This document shows, piece after piece, positions 51,923 through 63,800 of a stretch of DNA of 64,000 nt. Under the pieces are notes generated by a model that worked only from the letters and a program-made list of their open reading frames with translations, was not told the origin of the DNA and did no database searches. This DNA is from Haematobacter massiliensis (GTDB lineage: Bacteria; Pseudomonadota; Alphaproteobacteria; Rhodobacterales; Rhodobacteraceae). The stretch is taken from positions 1 through 64,000 of the forward strand of contig NZ_JGYG01000008.1 in NCBI RefSeq assembly GCF_000740795.1, given 5' to 3'. A program made the translations under genes and the position numbers. Every line of letters begins with the position of its first letter. Positions within the stretch are counted from its first letter, which is position 1.

Positions 51923-52019
51923 ATCGGGAACGGGCTTCGCTTCATCAGGAACAGATAGACGATCCATCAGGAACGGATGACACGGAATATCGGGAACAAT
52001 ACACCGACACTTCCGGAAC
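51923..52019 (+). other. Iteron origin of replication (oriV)
   Basis: Five copies of ATCRGGAAC begin at 51923 (ATCGGGAAC), 51944 and 51966 (ATCAGGAAC), 51989 (ATCGGGAAC) and 52011 (TTCCGGAAC, degenerate). The spacing is 21, 22, 23 and 22 bp, two helical turns. The two middle copies extend to ATCAGGAACRGAT. From 52020 to about 52115 the DNA turns markedly AT-rich (TTTTAATTGCG, TTTAACTTATTAAAACTT), a natural unwinding element. Location directly after repA supports an iteron-controlled origin. Confidence 0.82.
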
Positions 52020-52175
52020 GCGTATTTCATTTTAATTGCGTAAAAACAGTTGCTTGAAGGGTAAGAATCCGCCTTTAACTTATTAAAACTTCAAGTAACT
52101 TCCTAAAAGCGCCGATGTTTTTCATCTGCTTTCAATCCAGCAAGGACAAGCCCGCCATCAGGGAAAGGACCGTGA

Positions 52176-54701
52176 GTGGAAAGCGACTACATCGGCAGTT
52201 GGCCTGGCAAGAGCCCTCAGAATCCAGGTGATCAGCCGCATCCAGCTCTCTATCACATGATCGATGTTGCGGCTGTGGCGGAGATTTTTCTGCAGTCCTC
52301 CGATCAGCCTTCTGCTCGGCGGCAAGCGCTGATACTCCTCACCGCACTCCACGACCTTGGCAAGATCGGATCGGCGTTCCGGGATTGCGTGCTGCGGGAT
52401 CTTCCGCAGATCAACGGGTCTCACTGGAAGGTGACGGAAGCCTTGTTGCGCCATCACGACGCCGAACTGAAAACCGTACTGGGAATCGAACGGCAGAGCC
52501 GCCGCTTCTCCCTTTATGCCGCCTCTGCTGGGCATCATGGGCGCCCGCCGACGGCCTCTCCTGAAGACTTGAACCGCATGCTGAAGTTCACCGGACAGGA
52601 AAGCATCGTCGATAGCGGCAGGGCGATCCGCGAACTTGCGGCACTCTGGCCCAATGCCTCGCTAGCGGATCTTACGCGCGAGCAGGTGATCCGCATGACA
52701 TGGATACTGCCGGGACTGATCGCCGTCTCCGACTGGATCGGATCCAATGTGGCTTGGTTTCCGGCACAGCCCGCCGTTCTCGTACCCGCTGACTATCTGG
52801 CAGGCGCGCGCGCCCGCGCCCGCAACGCCGTTACGCAGGCGGGGTTCCTCTGGCCTGCGATCTCTGATCGAAAACTTTTTGATTTTGAACCACGCCCCAT
52901 GCAGGAGGCCTGCGGCAATATCCCGCTCCGCGAGGGTCCGATGCTTGCGCTCATCGAAGACGAAACGGGCGCAGGTAAGACCGAGGCAGCGCTGATCCTC
53001 GCGCAACGCATGATGGCGGCAGGCAAGGGGCAGGGCCTGTTCTTCGCCTTGCCAACGATGGCCACGGCCGATGCAATGTTCCTGCGCACGAAGGATTGTA
53101 TCGCGCGCATGTTTAGGACCAATCCGTCGCTTACACTGGCCCATGGACGGGCGGGGCTGTCGGTGGCATTTCGCGATCTGGTCGGTCGGTCGGTGAACAA
53201 CCCCGATGAGCCCAGCTGCTCCGACTGGCTGGCGGAGGACCGCCGCCGTGCGCTGCTGGCTGACGTCGGGGTCGGCACCATCGATCAGGCCCTGCTAGCC
53301 GTCCTGCCGACGCGGCACTCCTGCCTGCGCCTTTTCGGGCTGTCGTCCAAGATCCTCATCGTCGATGAGGTGCACGAGATGGGAGACCCTTACCTGGGAG
53401 AACTTCTGGTGGCGCTGCTGCGTGTCCATGCCTCGCTAGGCGGTTCAGCCATTCTGCTGACGGCGACACTGCCGCTAGGCTTGCGCGCAAAACTGGTCGC
53501 GGCCTTTGAGGAGGGCGCGGGGCGGATCACGGCACCGCCTGCCGACCGCAGCTACCCTGCCCTGACGGTGGCGGGGGGCGAGGCATGGCCCTTGCCAGCT
53601 ATCACTGGCGAACGGGGAACCGTGCGGGTGGAACGACTGGAGTCCGCCGATGCCGCCGTCGATCTGTTGGTGTCGCGGGCGGGGCTTGGGGCGGCTTGCG
53701 TCTGGGTTCGTAACGCCGTGGACGAAGCGATCCTGGCCGTGCAGGCGTTACGAGAGCGGGGAGTGGAGGCGGACCTGCTTCACGCGCGGTTTGCGCTGGT
53801 GGATCGAAAGCGGCACGAGACCGCTGCGCTGGCTCGGTTTGGAAAGAATGGAGAGAGCAGGGCAGGGCGCGTGCTTGTGGCCACCCAAGTGGTCGAGAGT
53901 TCGCTAGACGTCGATTTTGATGTTATCGTTTCTGATTTGGCACCAATGGCTGCGCTCATACAAAGAATGGGGCGTCTTTGGCGACATATGGACCGTCGGC
54001 CTGCCGGAACGCGCGCCGTATCCGCGCCGGTGCTCCATGTGCTGTCGCCGGACCCGGCAGAGGCGCGGGACGCCCGGTGGCTGCATGGAACCCTTGGCGC
54101 GGGGGCGCATGTCTATCCGCTGGCGCTGCAATGGCGGACGGCCGATGTGCTGTTCCGTGCCGGCAGGATCGAGCCGCCCGGCGATCTGCGCGCGCTGATC
54201 GAGGCGGCGCATGGGCTGGACGCCTCCGACATTCCGGAGGTTCTGCTGCAGGCGGAGATGCAGGCGGAGGGCAAGGATCACGCCGCCCGCGCCCAGGCAC
54301 TCCGCAACCGGCTGGATTTCACGCGTGACTTTAGGCAAGGCGCGGGGGATTGGAAGGACAGCGAGTTTCCGACGCGGCTGGGTCAGCCGGTGCGGACCCT
54401 TCTGCTGGCAAAGCGGGATGGTGGTGCATTAGTGCCCTGGGCGGGCCTGTCGCTGGACGGTGTTCAGCTCTCGGAGGTGCAGGCCTCCGCCAGTCGTCTC
54501 GCGCAGGTCGAGCTGCCCGACCAGACCGCGCCGGAGACCGTGGCCTTCACCGCCGGATGGCCGGACTGGCGCCGGGCGAGCGTGACTGTCTGTCCGGTGA
54601 CGGAGGGCGGAGAGATTTGCGAAGGGCTGAGCTACTGCGAGGCACGGGGTCTGATGTTTCAATCCGTGGAGGCGAATAAATCAGGTGATGTGGCCCAGTG
54701 A
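52176..54701 (+). CDS. cas3: Cas3, type I-E helicase-nuclease
   Basis: An 841-residue HD nuclease-SF2 helicase. The HD domain has H22/H27 (HPALYHMIDVAAVAE), H59-D60 (ALHDLGKIG) and further His pairs (LLRHHDAEL, SAGHHGRPP). The helicase has Walker A ETGAGKT (263-269), DEVH (397-400), motif III LLTATLP and motif VI QRMGRLWRH. It degrades DNA bound by Cascade. GTG 52176 follows GGGAAAGGA. It starts about 60 bp after the origin AT-rich tract. Unlike the rest of the cas genes it is separated from cas8e by 373 bp holding a mini-CRISPR. Confidence 0.96.
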   Translation: MESDYIGSWPGKSPQNPGDQPHPALYHMIDVAAVAEIFLQSSDQPSARRQALILLTALHDLGKIGSAFRDCVLRDLPQINGSHWKVTEALLRHHDAELKTVLGIERQSRRFSLYAASAGHHGRPPTASPEDLNRMLKFTGQESIVDSGRAIRELAALWPNASLADLTREQVIRMTWILPGLIAVSDWIGSNVAWFPAQPAVLVPADYLAGARARARNAVTQAGFLWPAISDRKLFDFEPRPMQEACGNIPLREGPMLALIEDETGAGKTEAALILAQRMMAAGKGQGLFFALPTMATADAMFLRTKDCIARMFRTNPSLTLAHGRAGLSVAFRDLVGRSVNNPDEPSCSDWLAEDRRRALLADVGVGTIDQALLAVLPTRHSCLRLFGLSSKILIVDEVHEMGDPYLGELLVALLRVHASLGGSAILLTATLPLGLRAKLVAAFEEGAGRITAPPADRSYPALTVAGGEAWPLPAITGERGTVRVERLESADAAVDLLVSRAGLGAACVWVRNAVDEAILAVQALRERGVEADLLHARFALVDRKRHETAALARFGKNGESRAGRVLVATQVVESSLDVDFDVIVSDLAPMAALIQRMGRLWRHMDRRPAGTRAVSAPVLHVLSPDPAEARDARWLHGTLGAGAHVYPLALQWRTADVLFRAGRIEPPGDLRALIEAAHGLDASDIPEVLLQAEMQAEGKDHAARAQALRNRLDFTRDFRQGAGDWKDSEFPTRLGQPVRTLLLAKRDGGALVPWAGLSLDGVQLSEVQASASRLAQVELPDQTAPETVAFTAGWPDWRRASVTVCPVTEGGEICEGLSYCEARGLMFQSVEANKSGDVAQ

Positions 54702-54717
54702 TGAGCGTAGAAGTGGG

Positions 54718-54806
54718 TTCATCCCCGCCCACGCGGGGATGAACCGGCAGAAAGCTATTGCCTGTTTCGGATCAAGAACTGTTCCCCGCTGACGCGGGGA
54801 TGTAAG
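54718..54806 (+). CRISPR. Hidden one-spacer mini-CRISPR of two degenerate I-E repeats inside the cas operon
   Basis: Degenerate repeat 1 (54718-54746) differs from the main-array repeat at six positions in its left half but keeps the stem CCCCGC/GCGGGG and the full crRNA 5' handle ATGAACCG. Degenerate repeat 2 (54779-54806) keeps the left part (TGTTCCCCGCT) and the stem, but its 3' end reads ATGTAAG instead of ATGAACCG, one base shorter. The spacer between them (54747-54778) is exactly 32 nt, and stem-to-stem distance is 61 bp, both identical to the main array. Both stems could be cut by Cas6e, so a mature crRNA-like RNA is plausible. It matches the CreA/CreR type of repeat-derived regulatory RNAs. 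Confidence 0.85.
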
Positions 54807-54838
54807 GCAGAGAACTAATGAGAATATTGTTGACGCCG
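54804..54838 (+). promoter_or_regulatory. Predicted partial target (PAM AAG plus protospacer) of the mini-CRISPR guide
   Basis: AAG (54804-54806), the end of degenerate repeat 2, is a type I-E PAM. The next 14 bases GCAGAGAACTAATG match the spacer start GCAGAAAGCTATTG at 11 positions. Mismatches are at 6 and 12, the bases flipped out in Cascade R-loops, and at 8, which would be an rG:dT wobble. Pairing ends after position 14, as expected for binding without cleavage. TTGACG (54830-54835), a -35-like hexamer, lies inside the 32-bp protospacer, so Cascade binding would block a promoter here. The function is inferred. Confidence 0.65.
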
Positions 54839-54864
54839 CAGTTGCCACTATGGCAGCATATGAA

Positions 54865-55038
54865 AGCGCCGGACCTCGGGTTTCCCGAAATCCGGCGCTG
54901 GTAGGTCCGAAGCCCGCCTCCTGATCGTTCCAGCGGTCAGGAGGCACCACACAGGAGGTTCCGAAGATGGGTCAGCTTTAACCCGTTCGTGCCTGAGCGC
55001 CCCAATATTACCGGGACGCTCAGGATCAGGCAAGTTTT
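54865..55038 (+). ncRNA. Candidate structured RNA with SD-minigene between cas3 and cas8e (toxin RNA or leader)
   Basis: Hairpin A: AGCGCCGGA/TCCGGCGCT (54865-54899) with an inner CGGG/CCCG. Hairpin B: GCCTCCTGA/TCAGGAGGC (54916-54945). A perfect Shine-Dalgarno AGGAGG (54953-54958) is followed 8 bases later by ATG GGT CAG CTT TAA (54967-54981), a four-codon minigene. Hairpin C: CCTGAGCG/CGCTCAGG (54992-55024) with inner CCC/GGG, then TTTT at 55035. The arm CCTCCTG of hairpin B can pair either with its own partner or with CAGGAGG at the Shine-Dalgarno, a possible translational switch. CreT toxins are small RNAs with a strong SD and a minimal ORF. A leader peptide for cas8e is the alternative. 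Confidence 0.55.
54967..54981 (+). CDS. Four-codon minigene (Met-Gly-Gln-Leu)
   Basis: ATG GGT CAG CTT TAA follows a consensus AGGAGG at ideal spacing, stronger than the AAAGG site of cas8e 94 bp further on. No longer frame uses this Shine-Dalgarno. Such a short ORF cannot make a stable protein. It could stall ribosomes, sequester a tRNA (CTT and GGT appear uncommon in these GC-rich genes) or act as a leader peptide. Confidence 0.5.
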   Translation: MGQL

Positions 55039-55074
55039 CCCTTCCCTTCCCTGTCCTGACCACAAAGGCTTTCC

Positions 55075-56522
55075 ATGCCGCTCAACTTGATTTCCGATCC
55101 GTGGATTCCAGTCATCGACATGTCCGGCGCGCGGCGCATCATCGCGCCTTGGCAGATGGCCGACGCTATGATCCTCCGCCCCGACTGGCCGCGCGCGGAC
55201 CTCAACATTGCCTGTATCGAACTCCTCATCGGCCTTGTCGCCTTGGCCGACCCGCCTGCGCATGCCGAGGATTGGGAGGACCGGCAGACACCCGACCCGG
55301 CCCGGCTTCGAGAGCGGCTCGCACCCTTTGCGCCCGCCTTCGATTTGCTGGGGGAGGGGCCGCGGTTCATGCAAGAACTGGGCGGGCTGATCGGTGACGC
55401 GCGCGCCGCCGACCTGCTCTTCGTTGATTCCGGCGGCGAGGGCGGCACCCTGATGGTTCGGGAGGGGCGCTATCCCGGCCTTGATCTGCCCACCGCCGCG
55501 ATGGCGCTTTACACCATGCAGACGCAGGCGCCGTCGGGCGGGCGGGGCAACCTCACCTCGCTGCGCGGGGGCGGGCCGATGACGGTGCTGGTCGATCCGG
55601 GCGGCGGGCTCTGGCCGCTGGTCTGGGCCAACGTGCCGGACGGTACTCCGGCGCGCCCCGAAGACCTGCCCTGGATGCGCCGGACCGTCACCTCCGAAGG
55701 AGGCGTCGCGCATTTCCCCCATCAGGGCCATCCTGCGACGGTCTTCTTCGGGATGCCGCGGCGGCTCTGGCTGGTGGCGGAGGAAGACCGCGTGACCGGC
55801 GTGATCCAGCGCCCGAACGGCACCCGCTACACCGGCTGGACCCATCCCCTGACGCCCTATTACCGGCAGAAGGCGGGGGACGATCCGCTTCCCGTGCGGC
55901 CTCGCGCCGGCGTCTTCGGCTATCGCCACTGGCTGGGCGTCGCGGTGCGCAGCATGGACGGGCTGCGGGAGCTGCCGGCCACCGTCAAGACCTGGGAGAA
56001 TGAGCGCAGCGGCGGGCGCAGTGCCCGGCTGATTGTCGCCGGCTGGGCGATGGACAACATGAAGGCCGTTGATTACCTGCACGCCCGCCCGCCGCTCGTC
56101 CATCTGGAAGGGGAGGGGGAACGGCGGCTGAACGGCATGGTCGCTGCCGCCGAATATCTCGCTGTCGCGCTGCGCGGGGCGCTTGCCCCCGTGCTGGCGG
56201 AGGGCGAGGCACGCGAGGCGGTTAGAGAGGAGTTCTACATCCGCACCCAGACGGCGTTCGAAGCGCGCATGGCCGAACTCCCAACCGATCCTGCAGATGG
56301 CGTCGCACGGCGCTGGTTGGCCGACATGCGGCGGCAGGGGATGGCACTCTTCGAACATCTGGCGCTGCGCGACATCGCCGACCGGGTGGTGACGGAGCAG
56401 AAGGCGATCGTCGACGCGCAACGGAGCCTGGCGCTGGCTTTCCGCGGCTACACGCCGCTGGGTCAGAAGGCATTCCGGGAGTTGGAGCTTCAGCCGCCTG
56501 AAAAGAAAAAGAAGGAGGCCGC

Positions 56523-56526
<4 letters not shown>
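55075..56526 (+). CDS. cas8e: Cas8e (Cse1/CasA), Cascade large subunit
   Basis: A 483-residue Cse1 protein. The opening LNLISDPWIPVIDMSGARRIIAPWQMADAM is the family signature. It recognises the PAM and positions Cas3. The loop around GGRGNLTSLRGGGPMTVLVDPGGGLWPLVWANV belongs to the PAM-sensing region, and the C-terminal four-helix bundle is residues 340-470. A lysine-rich tail (PEKKKKEAA) ends it. Only AAAGG at modest spacing precedes ATG 55075. It overlaps cas11 by 4 bp. Confidence 0.94.
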
Positions 56527-58822
<2,296 letters not shown>

Positions 58823-58826
<4 letters not shown>

Positions 58827-59577
58827 CGCTCTGGCTGTCTCGCGTGCGTCTTTCGCGCAGTCGCGACCTTGCCCCGCTCCGGTCGCTGCTCGATCCTTCC
58901 ACCCTGCACCGTGGCGCGAAGGATCAGCGGGAGAATGGTCGCCGCACCGATGCCCATCACCGGCTGGTCTGGACGCTCTTTGCTGACCACGACGACCGGA
59001 CCCGCGATTTCCTCTGGCGGGATGAGGGGGAGGGGCGCTTTACGCTACTTTCCCACCGCCCGCCGGAGCCGTCTTTGCTCTTCGAGGCGCCTGAGGTGAA
59101 GGAGTTTGCCCCCGCGCTGGAATCCGGCGACAGTCTGGCCTTCACGCTGCGGGCCAATGCCACCCGGACGGTGAAGGTCGGCGAACTGGCCCCGAACGGC
59201 AAGCAGAAGCGGCGGCACATCGACCTGGTGATGGACCGGCTGCACCCGCTTCCCGGTCTCCGCGACCTGGCGGAGGATGAACCCGCGCCACGTCCGCAGG
59301 TGCGGCTGAAACTGGCGCAGGCGGCGGCGTCGGACTGGCTCGCCGGCCAGGGTGCGGGGGCGGGTTTCGCGGTGGAGGAGGTGATCGTCGGCGACTATTC
59401 CACCGCTGCGCTGCCCGGCCATGTCGGCAAGCGGCGGGGGCAGCCGCAATACGGCATCCTCGACCTCTCCGGCGTGATCACGGTCACCGATCCGGCGGCG
59501 TTCGTGGCAAAACTGGGGCAGGGCTTTGGCCGGGCGCGCGCCTTCGGCTGCGGGCTGATGCTGCTCCGCCGGGCCGG

Positions 59578-59581
<4 letters not shown>
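58823..59581 (+). CDS. cas6e: Cas6e (CasE), crRNA-processing endoribonuclease
   Basis: A 252-residue protein with two RAMP folds. H29 (STLHRGAKD) corresponds to the catalytic histidine of Cas6e proteins, and the glycine-rich loop GQGFGRARAFGCGL lies near the C-terminus (about 231-244). KTxKVG-like RTVKVGELAPNGKQKRRHIDL is the basic RNA-binding segment. It cuts repeat hairpins to leave an 8-nt handle, here ATGAACCG. The same stem is conserved in the mini-CRISPR at 54718-54806. It overlaps cas1 by 4 bp. Confidence 0.93.
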
Positions 59582-60800
<1,219 letters not shown>

Positions 60801-60878
60801 GCGGCGAAAGAGGCCTTAGGCATCGGTGCGTTCTTTGACAATCGAATAGTTTTGATGAATCAAATGTCTGCAGGAAGA
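60801..60878 (+). promoter_or_regulatory. CRISPR leader with array promoter
   Basis: This 78-bp AT-richer segment lies between the cas2 stop and repeat 1. TTGACA (60835-60840) is a perfect -35, and TCAAAT (60860-60865) at 19-bp spacing is the best -10 candidate. Leader-proximal insertion by Cas1-Cas2 would make spacer 1 the newest. No full IHF consensus was found. Confidence 0.75.
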
Positions 60879-63800
60879 CCGTTCCCCGCTCGCGCGGGGA
60901 TGAACCGAGCATAGTGGACGCCGTGAAACGGGCGCTGCACCGTTCCCCGCTCGCGCGGGGATGAACCGTCGTCGGCGGATTTCGACCTGACCGTTGTGCC
61001 CCGTTCCCCGCTCGCGCGGGGATGAACCGGTTTCCAGATCTTCGGCGCCAAGGAACGCGAGCCGTTCCCCGCTCGCGCGGGGATGAACCGACGTCTCATA
61101 TCCGGAACATCCTGACGGCAAGCCGTTCCCCGCTCGCGCGGGGATGAACCGTAGGCCAGATCAACCAAGGCGCATCCGCCTCACCGTTCCCCGCTCGCGC
61201 GGGGATGAACCGGCGGTTCTTGTGCAGCTCCTCATGCGCCGCAACCGTTCCCCGCTCGCGCGGGGATGAACCGACAGCCACGCCGCGAGTTTTCCGGAAC
61301 CGTTCCCGTTCCCCGCTCGCGCGGGGATGAACCGGCGAAACTGTCGGACTCCGAACTTATGCAGAACCGTTCCCCGCTCGCGCGGGGATGAACCGACGCC
61401 CGAGGATATCACGATCCGCCGCAACATCCGTTCCCCGCTCGCGCGGGGATGAACCGGACTTATCGGCGCGGATGTTGACGCGATCTACCCGTTCCCCGCT
61501 CGCGCGGGGATGAACCGGCGGTGGCTGCGGCTGCGGTCACTCTGAAGCGCCGTTCCCCGCTCGCGCGGGGATGAACCTGTTGATCTGCGGCCTGTTTGTT
61601 GCACGAAACCCCGTTCCCCGCTCGCGCGGGGATGAACCGCGGGTAGCACACCCCATTCCGCATCATACCCGCCGTTCCCCGCTCGCGCGGGGATGAACCG
61701 CCATGTCCCCGATCATCGCGGCGCTTGGCGGTCCGTTCCCCGCTCGCGCGGGGATGAACCGCCAGTTCATAATGCCATCGCGTTCAGCGTACACCGTTCC
61801 CCGCTCGCGCGGGGATGAACCGTCACGCCTCGGTCGCGTCTCATCACCGCCTATCCGTTCCCCGCTCGCGCGGGGATGAACCGCCGCAGGTGCCTGAGAG
61901 TGGCGACGGCGGCGACCGTTCCCCGCTCGCGCGGGGATGAACCGGCATGGGTGCGCTGAGGAATAGGCGCGCTACCCGTTCCCCGCTCGCGCGGGGATGA
62001 ACCGCGATATGCCCAGTTAGTTTAAGGGTGATAAATCCGTTCCCCGCTCGCGCGGGGATGAACCGGTCATACCTATGCCTTGCTGCCTCCCTCTTTACCG
62101 TTCCCCGCTCGCGCGGGGATGAACCGAAATTCACCAATAAGAACACCCCTTGACACCCCCGTTCCCCGCTCGCGCGGGGATGAACCGGACCAGAGAAATT
62201 CGCCAAACCATTCACCAGGCCGTTCCCCGCTCGCGCGGGGATGAACCGATGGTGCACCGAATACGTCTATGGACGGATGGCCGTTCCCCGCTCGCGCGGG
62301 GATGAACCGAGATTGGGGCTAAGGTGGGGGATGTGGTGGAGCCGTTCCCCGCTCGCGCGGGGATGAACCGTCCAGCAGGACATTTGTAGCGAGTCAATGC
62401 GCCCGTTCCCCGCTCGCGCGGGGATGAACCGGTGACAGGCCAGCGCTTCGATTGGCACCCCCGCCGTTCCCCGCTCGCGCGGGGATGAACCGTATTACAA
62501 AACCCGTGATGGTCGGACGGTCGGCCGTTCCCCGCTCGCGCGGGGATGAACCGCGTGCGATGCATAATTCAACGAAACGCAAACGCCGTTCCCCGCTCGC
62601 GCGGGGATGAACCGGAAGTCCGGTTGACCATAGGTTTCGCGTTCATCCGTTCCCCGCTCGCGCGGGGATGAACCGCTCAGCGAACTGATCGAGGCGATGC
62701 AGCGCACCCGTTCCCCGCTCGCGCGGGGATGAACCGTTGCGTGATGCATCCCCGGATACCGGCGCTGACCGTTCCCCGCTCGCGCGGGGATGAACCGATG
62801 CCGGCCCTTTTCGCCGCCTCTCCTTCGCGCCGTTCCCCGCTCGCGCGGGGATGAACCGCATCGCATCGACAACCAACCCAGCGCGCTTGTCCGTTCCCCG
62901 CTCGCGCGGGGATGAACCGCTCCCGGACCGGATAACAGTTTTCTGGTGGGCCCGTTCCCCGCTCGCGCGGGGATGAACCGGACAAGCTGGCGCAGGTGCA
63001 GCTAATCGCACTCCGTTCCCCGCTCGCGCGGGGATGAACCGGTGTCCACGCTCGTCTATAGTCGCCGGGTAGGCCGTTCCCCGCTCGCGCGGGGATGAAC
63101 CGTAATACTCTCACGCCGCGATGCAGCATCAATCCCGTTCCCCGCTCGCGCGGGGATGAACCGGTGGACGTGCTGTTCTGCCCCCCGGATGCTCGCCGTT
63201 CCCCGCTCGCGCGGGGATGAACCGGCTCCATCCCTCCACAGTTTCTCCACTACGGACCGTTCCCCGCTCGCGCGGGGATGAACCGACACTAATGGATTCG
63301 ATGTCGGCTACGTCTCGCCGTTCCCCGCTCGCGCGGGGATGAACCGCGGACGTCAATTCGTCAATGGTGCATCTGGCACCGTTCCCCGCTCGCGCGGGGA
63401 TGAACCGCATAACTCCGCTAAATTCTATGAAAATGGAGACCGTTCCCCGCTCGCGCGGGGATGAACCGGTCTGTTCTCCGCTGCGTATTTGGCATGAGTA
63501 CCGTTCCCCGCTCGCGCGGGGATGAACCGCAGGGACTGGCAGAACGCCGTCCATATAGCGGCCGTTCCCCGCTCGCGCGGGGATGAACCGCGATTTGCTG
63601 AATTCGTCGCTAATGACCCCAACCGTTCCCCGCTCGCGCGGGGATGAACCGCCAATCGTAGCATTTCCCGGAAAAGACCAGATCCGTTCCCCGCTCGCGC
63701 GGGGATGAACCACGGTCGCAGACGCAGCCGCGCCGGTCCAGACCCCGTTCCCCGCTCGCGCGGGGATGAACCGGCGCACCGCTGCCCGCCCGCCTGACGT

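Noticed and set aside
54718-54806. Treating the cas3-cas8e element as an ordinary small CRISPR array or a simple terminator
   Set aside because: The degenerate repeat ends, the adjacent partial self-target with AAG and the downstream SD-minigene are not explained by an acquisition array, and a terminator would not need a 61-bp duplicated unit.
60908-60939. Spacer 1 as an autoimmune spacer against cas7e
   Set aside because: Identity covers only the PAM-distal 18 bases; the seed half does not match, so interference is not expected.
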